Shown here in pieces: positions 53,759 through 62,776 of a DNA stretch of 64,000 nucleotides. The notes under the pieces were generated by a model that was not told the DNA's origin, did not search any database, and was given only the letters and a program-made list of their open reading frames with translations. Position numbers and translations under genes: made by a program. Where the stretch lies: assembly GCF_025446935.1 (NCBI RefSeq), contig NZ_JAOEGN010000002.1, positions 124,001-188,000 on the forward strand. Direction: 5' to 3'. Each line of letters opens with the position of its first letter. Within the stretch, counting starts at the first letter, position 1. Source of the DNA: Paracholeplasma vituli. GTDB taxonomy: Bacteria > Bacillota_I > Bacilli_A > Acholeplasmatales > UBA5453.

Positions 53759-55072
53759 ATGTTCAAATACTTCCCGCATACTGAGGCGGATATTGAAGCG
53801 ATGTTACAAAAAATCGGAGTAAAATCTTTGGATGACCTTTTCGACGATTTACCGAAGAGACTGCAAACGAAACCCGATTATCAAGTACCATTTTCAAAAT
53901 CCGAAATAGAACTCAGAAATCATTTTAAAGGGTTATCTAACAAAAACCGTGAACTCGTTATTTTTAGAGGTGCTGGCGCGTATGATCACTATACCCCTTC
54001 TGTCATCCCAGCCATCATTTCAAGAGAAGAATTTTTAACTGCTTACACCCCTTATCAACCCGAAATTGCACAGGGTACCCTCCAATATATCTTTGAATTC
54101 CAAAGCATGATTACCGATTTAACGGGTATGGATGTTTCGAACGCTTCGATGTATGACGGCCCTACCGCGACTGCGGAAGCGATGTTCATGGCGGTTGCTC
54201 AAACCAAGAGAAATAAGATTGTCTTATTTGATAACGTCAATCCAAACATCATTCAAGTGGTTAAAACATATGCGCTATATCGAGGTATCGAAGTCCTCAT
54301 ATTACCTAGTCATAAAGGTCTAGTTGATCGTGAACTACTTCAAGCATCCTTAGAAGGTGCTGCAGGATTCATTGGTCAAGTACCTAACTATTTTGGGTTA
54401 GTAGAAAACCTTACCGATGTATCTGAACTGGTTCAATCGAATGGTGGAATCATGATCATAAATGCTGACCCTCAAGTCCTTGAAACGATTGAGTCGCCAA
54501 GACAAATGAAAGCCGATATCGCATGTGGCGAATGTCAGTCTTTAGGTGTTCCCCTTTCATATGGCGGTGCTTATGTGGGGTATCTCGCGACTACGGATAA
54601 GTTATTACGTAAAATGCCAGGCCGTATTTGTGGTGTGACCACCGATGTCGATGGCAAGCGCGCATTTGTATTAACCTTACAAGCCCGTGAACAACATATC
54701 CGTAGAGAGAAAGCGAACTCAAATATTTGTTCAAACCAATCTCTCATGGCTTTGTGGGTCACCATTTATATGTCAACCATGGGGAAAACCGGCCTTAAAG
54801 AAGTTGTGTCCCAGTGCTATCAAAATAGCCATTACTTACACGATGAACTCATCAAAACCGGTAAGTTTAAACCAGTACACAACGGATTCTTTGTTAAAGA
54901 ATTCTTATTAGTAGCGAACTTTGATCTCAAATCATTTGAACAAAAATGTATTCAAAAAGGTTTCTTACCAGGTTTGATTCTAAATGAAAACCAAATGCTC
55001 TTCGCGGTCACTGAAAAGCGTACTAAAGCAGAAATGGACGCGTTCGTAGCGCTTGTAGGAGGTCAAAAATGA
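53759..55072 (+). CDS. gcvPA: Glycine dehydrogenase (decarboxylating), subunit 1
   Basis: N-terminal half of the split P protein, 437 residues. YFPHTEADIEAML at the start, FRGAGAYDHYTP, YQPEIAQGTLQYIFEFQ and GRICGVTTDVDGKRAFVLTL-like blocks match the family. Forms a heterotetramer with the gcvPB product. GGAGGG ribosome site just upstream; overlaps gcvPB by 4 bases. Confidence 0.95.
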   Translation: MFKYFPHTEADIEAMLQKIGVKSLDDLFDDLPKRLQTKPDYQVPFSKSEIELRNHFKGLSNKNRELVIFRGAGAYDHYTPSVIPAIISREEFLTAYTPYQPEIAQGTLQYIFEFQSMITDLTGMDVSNASMYDGPTATAEAMFMAVAQTKRNKIVLFDNVNPNIIQVVKTYALYRGIEVLILPSHKGLVDRELLQASLEGAAGFIGQVPNYFGLVENLTDVSELVQSNGGIMIINADPQVLETIESPRQMKADIACGECQSLGVPLSYGGAYVGYLATTDKLLRKMPGRICGVTTDVDGKRAFVLTLQAREQHIRREKANSNICSNQSLMALWVTIYMSTMGKTGLKEVVSQCYQNSHYLHDELIKTGKFKPVHNGFFVKEFLLVANFDLKSFEQKCIQKGFLPGLILNENQMLFAVTEKRTKAEMDAFVALVGGQK

Positions 55073-56526
55073 AAGCATATGACCAATTGATTTTTGAATT
55101 ATCAACACCGAATCGTGTGGGCTATTCATTACCTAAAAATGACTTGCCTTATGATATTCAAAAAGACATCCCAAATAACTTAAAGAGAACACAAGAAACC
55201 TTACTACCTTCAGTTGCTGAATTAGACTTAGTCAGACACTATTCTAACGTCTCTCGTAAGAATTTTGGGATTGAAACAGGATTCTATCCACTGGGGTCTT
55301 GTACTATGAAGTATAACCCAAAGATCAACGAAGAAATCGCTGCGCTTCCAGGGTTAAGAAACATCCACCCACTTCAACCAATTGAAACCGCACAAGGGTC
55401 TTTAGAAATCTATTACGATACCTCTAGAATGTTATCGGAATTATCCGGTATGGCTGCGTTCTCATTAAACCCATTCGCAGGTGCACAAGGTGAACTTGCT
55501 GGGTTAATGATTATGAAAGCTTACCACCATTTAAAAGGTAATACCCATAAAACGAAGGTTATCGTACCCGATTCTGCACACGGAACCAACCCAGCCTCAG
55601 CGACAGTAGCGGGATTCGAAATCATTGAAGTGAAATCTAATAAAGATGGTACTGTGAACATCAAAGCGCTTAAAGAAGCGATTAATGATGAGGTTGCAGG
55701 CATCATGTTAACCAACCCAAATACCTTAGGTATATTTGAAAAAGACATATTAAAAATCTCAAAACTCGTGCATAGCGTCGATGGGTTACTCTATTATGAC
55801 GGTGCGAATCTAAATGCGTTACTTGGTCGCGCAAGACCTGGTGACATGGGATTTGACATCATCCATATTAACTTACATAAAACCTTCTCTACCCCTCATG
55901 GTGGTGGTGGCCCTGGTTCAGGTCCTGTTGGTGTATGTAAGAAGTTAGTCGAATTCTTACCAGCCCCACAAGTCTACAAACGCAGAAACCGTTTCATCTT
56001 AGATCGCCCAATCCACACGATTGGTCACGTATCTGGATTCTTAGGCAATTTCTCGGTCATCATTAAAGCCTATAGCTTCATGCTTACATTAGGTAAGGAA
56101 AACTTATCTAAAGTGGGTGAGTTATCGGTGTTGAATGCGAACTATTTAAAAGCCTCGCTTAAAGATGATTTCTACTTACCAATTCAAGGACTTTGTAAGC
56201 ACGAAGTGGTCTTTGATGGTTTAGTGGATAAGTCTACTGGTGTGACGACTTTAGACGTCGCGAAACGACTCCTAGATTTCGGTATTCATCCACCAACGAT
56301 TTATTTCCCATTGGTGTTCCATCAATCGCTCATGATTGAACCAGTCGAAAATGAGTCTAAGGAAACACTTGACCATTTTGTCGGCATCATGAAACAAATC
56401 TCGAATGAAGCGAAAACAGACCCTGAAATGGTTAAACATGCGCCTTACACGACAGTTGTACGTCGTCTCGATGAAGTGTCTGCGGCACGTAATCCACGTG
56501 TAAAATACCGCGATTTATTGAAATAA
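55069..56526 (+). CDS. gcvPB: Glycine dehydrogenase (decarboxylating), subunit 2
   Basis: C-terminal half of the P protein, 485 residues, holding PLP on Lys271 in NLHKTFSTPHGGGGPG. FYPLGSCTMKYNPK (about 72-85) and DSAHGTNPASA are further landmarks. With GcvT and GcvH it degrades glycine to CO2, ammonia and methylene-THF. The L protein (dihydrolipoyl dehydrogenase) is not in the operon and must come from elsewhere. Confidence 0.95.
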   Translation: MKAYDQLIFELSTPNRVGYSLPKNDLPYDIQKDIPNNLKRTQETLLPSVAELDLVRHYSNVSRKNFGIETGFYPLGSCTMKYNPKINEEIAALPGLRNIHPLQPIETAQGSLEIYYDTSRMLSELSGMAAFSLNPFAGAQGELAGLMIMKAYHHLKGNTHKTKVIVPDSAHGTNPASATVAGFEIIEVKSNKDGTVNIKALKEAINDEVAGIMLTNPNTLGIFEKDILKISKLVHSVDGLLYYDGANLNALLGRARPGDMGFDIIHINLHKTFSTPHGGGGPGSGPVGVCKKLVEFLPAPQVYKRRNRFILDRPIHTIGHVSGFLGNFSVIIKAYSFMLTLGKENLSKVGELSVLNANYLKASLKDDFYLPIQGLCKHEVVFDGLVDKSTGVTTLDVAKRLLDFGIHPPTIYFPLVFHQSLMIEPVENESKETLDHFVGIMKQISNEAKTDPEMVKHAPYTTVVRRLDEVSAARNPRVKYRDLLK

Positions 56527-56530
56527 ACAC

Positions 56531-56562
56531 AGTGCGCTCTGATTAGGGCGCACTATTTTTTT
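56531..56562 (+). terminator. Terminator of the gcv operon
   Basis: AGTGCGC / GCGCACT, perfect 7-bp GC-rich stem with a 10-nt loop, then A and seven T residues. Confidence 0.88.
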
Positions 56563-56616
56563 CGATTGTCCTGTGATAAACTATATTTAGTTTTACACAT
56601 AAAAGAGGTGTATCTC

Positions 56617-57324
56617 ATGGAATTGACTAAATCGCTTTGGACAGAATCCGACCGTATCCCATTCTTAGACTACCTGAAAAGTCTAAAGAATAATGAAAAA
56701 GAAGACTGGGCTAGGAAAATGTTGAATACGCGCTTACCATTACTCGTACTACCAACCCCAAGAGTCAACGAAATGGTTAAAGCGATTCAAAAAGGGGACT
56801 ACTTTTCGTTTTTAGAACTAAATATCGATGATTACTACGAAACTATCGCGATTCAAGGTAAATTGATTTCCATGATTTCAGATTTTGAAATTCAATCCAA
56901 ATATTTAAGCACCTATATCTATAAAATGGAAAACTGGGCTCATGTCGATATCATGTCCTTCACAAACATCGAAATGTATAAACAGAAATTCATTCATCTT
57001 TCGGATGAATACATACTTTCAGATAAACCTTTCATCAGACGTCTTAGTCTGATGATATTGTTTCAACTAGTCAAAGACCCCAAAATACTTCCAACGTTTT
57101 TTAAGCGCTTAAACCAATTGAAAGATGAAACGGAATACTATGTCATTATGATGGCTGGGTGGCTTTTATCTGAATGTATCATCAAGTATAAGGATGAAAC
57201 ACTTGCCTGGCTAAAACAAAACGACCTCAATGAAAAAGTTCAGAATAAAGGTATTCAAAAGTGTCGTGAAAGCAGACGCCTTAGCCAAATCGAAAAAGAT
57301 GAATTATTAGCATACAAAAAGTAA
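56617..57324 (+). CDS. AlkD-like DNA alkylation repair protein (HEAT-repeat glycosylase)
   Basis: A ~235-residue all-helical protein. The start at 56617 is preferred (AGAGGTG 6 nt upstream) over an earlier frame start. It lacks a catalytic pocket motif easily named, but RRLSLMILFQLVKD, MAGWLLSECIIKY and the tail NKGIQKCRESRRLS match AlkD/AlkC-type proteins. Those remove cationic alkyl-purines such as 7-methylguanine without base flipping. Nearby neighbours give no extra support. Confidence 0.75.
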   Translation: MELTKSLWTESDRIPFLDYLKSLKNNEKEDWARKMLNTRLPLLVLPTPRVNEMVKAIQKGDYFSFLELNIDDYYETIAIQGKLISMISDFEIQSKYLSTYIYKMENWAHVDIMSFTNIEMYKQKFIHLSDEYILSDKPFIRRLSLMILFQLVKDPKILPTFFKRLNQLKDETEYYVIMMAGWLLSECIIKYKDETLAWLKQNDLNEKVQNKGIQKCRESRRLSQIEKDELLAYKK

Positions 57325-57325
57325 A

Positions 57326-57349
57326 AAAAGGCACTCAAGGGTGCCTTTT
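57326..57349. terminator. Bidirectional terminator
   Basis: AAAAGGCAC / GTGCCTTTT, perfect 9-bp stem with a 6-nt loop, between the convergent AlkD-like and alanine dehydrogenase genes. Confidence 0.85.
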
Positions 57350-57354
57350 ATGTT

Positions 57355-58437
57355 TTATTTTGTCTCAAATAATTTAATTAAGGTTGGATAAACCCCTAAT
57401 CCATTACGGGTTTGAAGTCCTGATTGAATGACTGGGTTCAAAAGGGCTTGTTCGATACCTTTATCGGCAATCTCAAGGCCATAGCTAAGGGTTGCGTTAT
57501 TAAGTGCGGTAGAAGATGTCATCGGTACGGAACCAGGCATATTCGCGACACCATAGAATAATACATGCCCTACTTTAAAGATTGGGTTATCATGATAGGT
57601 CACTTTAGAGAAATTCGAGATACCGCCTTGGTCAATCGCGACGTCTACGACAATCGAACCTGGTTTCATTAAAGGTAAGTATTCATCTTTAATGAGTTTT
57701 GGAGCTGCATCCCCAGGAATTAAGACTGCGCCGATGACGATATCGGCTTCCAAAATGGCTTTTTTCAAGTTTTCTTGGTTAGAATACAGGGTATTAATTT
57801 TATTGTGATATAAGTCTTCTAGGAAGGCTAAACGCTTTGTATCAAGGTCTAAAACAGTAACTTGGGCTTCCATACCTACTGCCATACGACAAGCATTTTG
57901 ACCAACGACACCCGCACCAATGATGGTAACTTTAGCTCTTGGTGTACCCGGTAAACCAGAGATGAGAATACCTGAACCACCAAAGAATGCTTCTGAGTAC
58001 TTCGCCGCTTCTAAAATCGACAAACGCCCCGCGACCATACTCATCGGTTCAAGACATGGTAACATTTTTTGATATTCCATCGTTTCATACGCGATCGATA
58101 ACACGCGTTTTTCTTTTAAAGCACGGTATAAAGGTTCATTTGATGCTAAATGAAGATAAGTATATAGGATTAAGTTTTCTTTAAATAATGCATATTCAGA
58201 CTCTAAAGGCTCTTTGACTTTAACAATCATGTCGCTTCCAGCCCATATGGCTTTTGGATCCGCCACGATTTTACAACCCAGTGCTTCATAGGCTTCATCG
58301 GTAAAACCAGAGCCTAAACCAGCACTCCGTTCAATCCACACAGTATGGCCATGACGGACATACTCTGAAGCCGCGCTTGGTGTTAAACCAACTCTAAATT
58401 CATACTTTTTAATCTCTTTTACACATCCAATAATCAT
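57355..58437 (-). CDS. ald: Alanine dehydrogenase
   Basis: NAD-dependent oxidative deamination of L-alanine to pyruvate, reversible. 360 residues. MIIGCVKEIKKYEFRVGLTP at the start, then IKVKEP-like MIVKVKEPLESEY, the Rossmann loop VTIIGAGVVGQNACRMA (about 170-186) and VDVAIDQGG all match. Catalytic Lys and His lie in VKVKEP and THLHLA-like TYLHLAS. Start ATG with GAGGTG upstream. Not in an operon. Confidence 0.94.
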   Translation of the reverse strand: MIIGCVKEIKKYEFRVGLTPSAASEYVRHGHTVWIERSAGLGSGFTDEAYEALGCKIVADPKAIWAGSDMIVKVKEPLESEYALFKENLILYTYLHLASNEPLYRALKEKRVLSIAYETMEYQKMLPCLEPMSMVAGRLSILEAAKYSEAFFGGSGILISGLPGTPRAKVTIIGAGVVGQNACRMAVGMEAQVTVLDLDTKRLAFLEDLYHNKINTLYSNQENLKKAILEADIVIGAVLIPGDAAPKLIKDEYLPLMKPGSIVVDVAIDQGGISNFSKVTYHDNPIFKVGHVLFYGVANMPGSVPMTSSTALNNATLSYGLEIADKGIEQALLNPVIQSGLQTRNGLGVYPTLIKLFETK

Positions 58438-58540
58438 AGGTTCACCTCTAGAAATATTGTATCATAATTATGAGGTGCTCAAACTATTTTTGAATCAAAA
58501 ATGTAAGCCTTATGCTAAACTATTCATGGAGGATACAACA

Positions 58541-59413
58541 ATGCACTATAAGAAATCAATTTGTTATTCAGGGTATCGTTTAAATCAAAGCCCAATTACG
58601 AAGGTTTATCCATCTAAAGCTGAAATTTTAGAGGATTTACAAATACTTATCAAAGATGGATACGAACAAATCCGGATGTATGACCCAGGCATGCATGCAC
58701 GTTTAACACTCGAAGTAATCCAAGAAAATAACCTACCACTAAAGGTGATGCAAGGCATGGATTTAGATGGGGAAGTCATCAACTATAATGTGGGTTGGGG
58801 TGAACCATTAAAGACAAAAGACATCATCCAAAATAAGAAGTCAAATTTGAAACAATTAGACGCTTTGATTGAACTTGCGAATAAGTACCCAGATATCATT
58901 AATTATGTTTCAGCAGGTAATGAAAACACATCGGACTGGAACCCGAAAATGGTCTCAATCGATGCGTTAACCAAATACATTCGTACCCTTAAGCAAAACA
59001 TCAAACAACCCGTCACGTTCTGCGAAGGTATGTACTTTTGGAATACCCATGCTTTACCACTTGTCGATGAGGTCGATTTTGTTTCCATTCACATTTATCC
59101 GTTTTGGCAAAGAAAATCACATGAAGAGGCTTTAGAGAATACCATCGTTGCTTATGAAGCGACTAAAGAAAACATAACCAAAAAACCGATAATCATTACA
59201 GAAGCGGGGTGGCCGAGCCATTCTAACCTAGGTGAGTACACTTCGGTTGAGTTTCACCGTGAGTATGTTAATGGCTTAGAAACTTGGGCTAAAAAGAACG
59301 ATGTACTCCTTTATATGTTTGAAGCATTTGATGAACCATGGAAAGGTTCAGACAAACAAGATGAACCTGAAAAACACTGGGGACTTTACGATTTAAATCG
59401 AAATAAAAAGTAA
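58541..59413 (+). CDS. Glycoside hydrolase family 17-like protein
   Basis: A ~290-residue TIM-barrel enzyme. I start at the ATG at 58541 with GGAGG 8 nt upstream; the longer frame begins in the divergent gap. The acid/base is in SAGNENTSDW (Glu) and the nucleophile in ITEAGWPS (Glu), as in beta-1,3-glucanases and glucan transferases of GH17. No signal peptide is seen, so it would act inside the cell, which is odd for a glucanase. Possibly it handles a cytosolic beta-glucan or oligosaccharide. Confidence 0.82.
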   Translation: MHYKKSICYSGYRLNQSPITKVYPSKAEILEDLQILIKDGYEQIRMYDPGMHARLTLEVIQENNLPLKVMQGMDLDGEVINYNVGWGEPLKTKDIIQNKKSNLKQLDALIELANKYPDIINYVSAGNENTSDWNPKMVSIDALTKYIRTLKQNIKQPVTFCEGMYFWNTHALPLVDEVDFVSIHIYPFWQRKSHEEALENTIVAYEATKENITKKPIIITEAGWPSHSNLGEYTSVEFHREYVNGLETWAKKNDVLLYMFEAFDEPWKGSDKQDEPEKHWGLYDLNRNKK

Positions 59414-59458
59414 ACTGTAAGCGTTTTTAAAAATAACCTATTTTTAGTTTGAATAAGA

Positions 59459-59487
59459 TTGACAAAGAAAGAAGACTGCGTTTTAAT
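59459..59487 (+). promoter_or_regulatory. Promoter of glutamate dehydrogenase
   Basis: TTGACA (consensus -35), 17 bp, TTTAAT. It leaves a ~75-nt untranslated leader. Confidence 0.75.
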
Positions 59488-59521
59488 AGAGGTGTGAGTA
59501 CAAACCGATATTAAAAATATA

Positions 59522-59546
59522 GTCTTTTTCTTTTAAGAAAAAAGAC
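59522..59546 (+). promoter_or_regulatory. Hairpin in the gdhA leader
   Basis: GTCTTTTTCTT pairs with AAGAAAAAAGAC (one bulged A) just before the purine-rich ribosome site region. It has no T run and is probably an mRNA-stability or translation element. Confidence 0.4.
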
Positions 59547-59567
59547 GGAAGGCAAAGGGACGAGGCA

Positions 59568-60908
59568 TTGTTTAAAAGTGCGTATTTAGAGCGAGTGTTT
59601 AACGATGTACTTAAAAAGGATTTTGGACAACCTGAATTCATTCAAGCGGTTGAAACATTCTTTTTATCGATGGACGATATCATCAGTCAAACACCCCAAA
59701 TCGAGAAGTATGGTATCATCGAAAGACTTGTAGAACCAGAACGTTTTATCCATTTTCGTGTAACCTGGGTGGATGATCAAGGTATCGCGCGGGTTAACCG
59801 TGGGTACCGTGTTCAATTTTCATCCGTATTGGGACCTTATAAAGGTGGGATTCGTTTTCATCCAACCGTGAACGCTTCAACCATGAAGTTTTTAGGCTTC
59901 GAACAAACATTTAAAAACGCCCTTACCGGTCTTCCGATGGGTGGCGGTAAAGGTGGTAGTGATTTCTCATCGATTGGTAAATCAGATGGTGAAATCATGC
60001 GTTTTTGTCAAAACTATATGCTTGAACTTTACCGTCATATCGGCGCAGATACGGACGTACCTGCAGGTGATATTGGGGTAGGGAATAAAGAAATTGGCTA
60101 TTTGTTTGGCATGTATAAAAAGATTCGCAATGAACACACTGGTGTCATGACAGGTAAAGGCTTAAGTTATGGTGGGTCACTTGTTAGAAAAGAAGCGACT
60201 GGCTATGGCTTATGTTATTTCGTTGCTGAAATGCTCAAGGTGTATAAATCCGATCGATTCGATGATAAAAAAGTCATTGTTTCAGGGTCTGGTAAAGTCG
60301 GTTTATACGCTGCGATTAAAGCTCACGATCTCGGAGCGAAAGTTGTCGCGATGTCCGATATCAATGGATATATTTATGATCCAAATGGTTTGGATATGAA
60401 TTTAGTGACTGAAATCACGAACAACGGTGAACTCACGTTGAAATACGCTGAAAAGACTGGCTGTATTCATGGGAAAACTCCTAAAGATATGTGGAAAGTA
60501 CCTACCGATATTGCCTTACCATGTGCAATCCAAAATGAGCTCGATTTAGAATCCGCTGAACACCTCGTAAACAATGGTTGTTTCTTGGTTGCTGAAGGTG
60601 CGAACATGCCGTGTACATTAGAGGCTGAACGTTACTTTATTGACCACCAGATCTTATTTGCGCCAGGTAAAGCTGCGAATGCGGGTGGGGTCGCAGTATC
60701 GTTATTTGAAATGAGTCAAAATGCGATGCACTATCCATGGCCTTACGATGAAGTAGACGATAAGCTTAAAGGTATCATGAAAGAAATCTTCATGAAGTGC
60801 TATACAGCTGCACGCAAGTATAAAAATCCTTATGACCTCATCAGCGGTGCAAATATCGCCGCGTTCATGAGAGTTTATGAAGCGATGATGGAACAAGGTA
60901 TCCAATAA
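59568..60908 (+). CDS. gdhA: Glutamate dehydrogenase (probably NADP)
   Basis: Reductive amination of 2-oxoglutarate or the reverse. 446 residues, hexameric bacterial type. Start is TTG; the frame from there gives the complete N-terminus (YLERVF...). GPYKGGIRFHP (Lys92), PMGGGKGGSDF (catalytic Lys128) and PAGDIGVGNKEIGYL match. The coenzyme loop reads VSGSGKVGLYAA; the following residues (MSDINGYIYD) do not settle NAD versus NADP. Ribosome site is a weak GACGAGG. Confidence 0.93.
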   Translation: MFKSAYLERVFNDVLKKDFGQPEFIQAVETFFLSMDDIISQTPQIEKYGIIERLVEPERFIHFRVTWVDDQGIARVNRGYRVQFSSVLGPYKGGIRFHPTVNASTMKFLGFEQTFKNALTGLPMGGGKGGSDFSSIGKSDGEIMRFCQNYMLELYRHIGADTDVPAGDIGVGNKEIGYLFGMYKKIRNEHTGVMTGKGLSYGGSLVRKEATGYGLCYFVAEMLKVYKSDRFDDKKVIVSGSGKVGLYAAIKAHDLGAKVVAMSDINGYIYDPNGLDMNLVTEITNNGELTLKYAEKTGCIHGKTPKDMWKVPTDIALPCAIQNELDLESAEHLVNNGCFLVAEGANMPCTLEAERYFIDHQILFAPGKAANAGGVAVSLFEMSQNAMHYPWPYDEVDDKLKGIMKEIFMKCYTAARKYKNPYDLISGANIAAFMRVYEAMMEQGIQ

Positions 60909-60925
60909 ATAATAATTGAATGAAT

Positions 60926-60964
60926 AGCCATGAAGAGCAATTCTGCTCATCAAGGCTTTTTTTC
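60926..60964 (+). terminator. Terminator after gdhA
   Basis: AGCC...GAGCA / TGCTC...GGCT with a 4-nt inner loop and internal bulges, then seven T residues. Confidence 0.75.
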
Positions 60965-61054
60965 TGAATTTTATATAAAAAACCACATCCCATATTGTTT
61001 AGTGAATGTAAACGTCAAATGAATTAAAACAGAAGTAGAAAAACGATTCATTTA

Positions 61055-61063
61055 TGTTAAAAT
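61055..61063 (+). promoter_or_regulatory. Extended -10 promoter of the fusion gene
   Basis: TGTTAAAAT, 22 nt before the ATG. Confidence 0.45.
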
Positions 61064-61085
61064 GTTTTAAATGGAGGAATCCCCT

Positions 61086-62597
61086 ATGTACAAATCAATC
61101 CTTTTTGACATGGATGGCACGCTGATTGAATCAAATGATCTCGTGCTCGAAATATACCAAAAATTAGTTACGATTTATCCCCCTAAAATACCACTCAACA
61201 GCATCTCTAAAGCCGATTTATTAGCGAAAGGTTATCCTGAAATTCTAGAAATTCTCTACGGTAAAAAAAGACCTGACCTTTTAGAAGATATCTATAGAAT
61301 TCACAGTGAACTCGCAGTGAATCACCTCAAACTCTATCCAGACACTTTAAATACACTTGAAGAATTTAGAAAACGCGGGATTAAACTCTATTTAATTACC
61401 TCAGAACTTAGAAAAATCGCGATTTCAGAACTCACCGGATTGTGCATTTTTCATTTCTTCGATGAAATTATTGCATTTGAAGACGTTTCTAGACCCAAAC
61501 CAGACCCGGAAGGTATTCTAAATCTCATTACAACTAAGAAATTGAAGAAGAAAGAAACCCTTTTTGTTGGGGATTCTATTTCGGATGCGAAAGCAGCTAA
61601 AGATGCAGGCATCCATTCAGTCTACATGAACTGGCATAAAGACCCCTCTAAAATGATCTACTTCGATAAAACCTTTTACTCATTTGAAGAATTAACCCGT
61701 TTTACCTACGACTATGAACCGGTATTAACGCTAAAGATGAAACCCAATAAACCCTTAAAGATTGTCCAATTTACAGACCTTCATCTTATGAATGATATGA
61801 AGGATTTGAAAACCAAGGGCTTAATCAAAAAAATGATTCACGAACACCATCCAAACTGGATTGTTTTCACAGGGGATCAAACAATGGCGAAAGATAGTCC
61901 GAAACTCTACAAGGATTTAGGCCTTTACATGGGACAGTTCAAAACGCCATGGAGTTTCATCTTTGGAAATCATGATACCGACGAGGATGTCCCATATGAA
62001 GCTTTAATCGATTCGATTAAGGACGCGAACTATCTTGCTTTTAAACCCGGAAATCCTCAGTTTGGTTACTCCAATTACTTCATTGAAATTAAAGAAAAGA
62101 AACTGACTAAAGGTCTATTCTTCTTAATGGATTCCCATATCGATGCGTTTTATATGATTGATCAAAAACCTACGTGGGGTTATGGGTCACTTAAAGAAGA
62201 ACAACTTTTATGGATGGACAGTGTCATCAATCAATACCAAACACCTTATGAAAAAGGACCCAGTTCCTTACTCTTTTGTCACATTCCACCCTATGAATAT
62301 AAAACGATTACCCCTTCCGATAAACACGCCTATATTGGGTCATTCAATGAGAGTCCGTGTACACCACCCGTTAAGAATAACTTGCTAGAAATCCTAAACC
62401 GTACAAAGAGCTGTAAAGGTATCTTTGTAGGACACGATCACTACAACGATTATTCATTTACAATCGATAACATATTGTTTGCATATGGTCGAGTCAGTGG
62501 GCATTATGATTACGGTCCAAAAGGGTTTAAGAAAGGGTGCCGTGTCATTGAATTTAATCACGATGGAGAAATCAATACATTCATCAGTATCGCTTAA
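61086..62597 (+). CDS. HAD hydrolase fused to a calcineurin-like metallophosphoesterase
   Basis: This ~503-residue protein carries two phosphohydrolase domains. The first (~1-210) is HAD: motif I FDMDGTLIES, motif IV VGDSISDAKAAKDAGI. The second (~220-500) is a metallophosphoesterase: FTDLHLM, FTGDQTM, GNHDTDED, CHIPPYEY and GHDHYNDY give the complete set of metal ligands. The reading frame is continuous, so this is a true fusion. Start at 61086 with GGAGG upstream. Likely substrates are small phosphorylated metabolites; nothing identifies them. Confidence 0.88.
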   Translation: MYKSILFDMDGTLIESNDLVLEIYQKLVTIYPPKIPLNSISKADLLAKGYPEILEILYGKKRPDLLEDIYRIHSELAVNHLKLYPDTLNTLEEFRKRGIKLYLITSELRKIAISELTGLCIFHFFDEIIAFEDVSRPKPDPEGILNLITTKKLKKKETLFVGDSISDAKAAKDAGIHSVYMNWHKDPSKMIYFDKTFYSFEELTRFTYDYEPVLTLKMKPNKPLKIVQFTDLHLMNDMKDLKTKGLIKKMIHEHHPNWIVFTGDQTMAKDSPKLYKDLGLYMGQFKTPWSFIFGNHDTDEDVPYEALIDSIKDANYLAFKPGNPQFGYSNYFIEIKEKKLTKGLFFLMDSHIDAFYMIDQKPTWGYGSLKEEQLLWMDSVINQYQTPYEKGPSSLLFCHIPPYEYKTITPSDKHAYIGSFNESPCTPPVKNNLLEILNRTKSCKGIFVGHDHYNDYSFTIDNILFAYGRVSGHYDYGPKGFKKGCRVIEFNHDGEINTFISIA

Positions 62598-62602
62598 AAA
62601 TG

Positions 62603-62645
62603 TAGCGTTATTGGCTTAAAAATCAAGCCAATACGCTATTTTTTT
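62603..62645 (+). terminator. Terminator after the fusion gene
   Basis: TAGCGTTATTGGCTT / AAGCCAATACGCTA (one bulged T) with a 7-nt loop, then seven T residues. A weak second C/G-run hairpin with a T run follows near 62690-62714. Confidence 0.88.
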
Positions 62646-62726
62646 CAAATCAATCACAGAGTTTAGACTCTATAGAGCTTGCAATTTAAAGCCCCATTAA
62701 AACGAGGGTTTTTATGAGGATAATCA

Positions 62727-62755
62727 TTGTAAAAATAGTTTAAATATTATATTAT
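62727..62755 (+). promoter_or_regulatory. Promoter of the glycerophosphodiesterase gene
   Basis: TTGTAA, 17 bp, TATTAT; GGAGAG follows as the ribosome site. Confidence 0.5.
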
Positions 62756-62776
62756 TAATATACTGGAGAGATGTGT

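Noticed and set aside
59495-59567. Leader peptide in the gdhA 5' untranslated region
   Set aside because: A GTG frame of six codons (VSTNRY) follows AGAGG, but it has no informative codon run and no terminator behind it.
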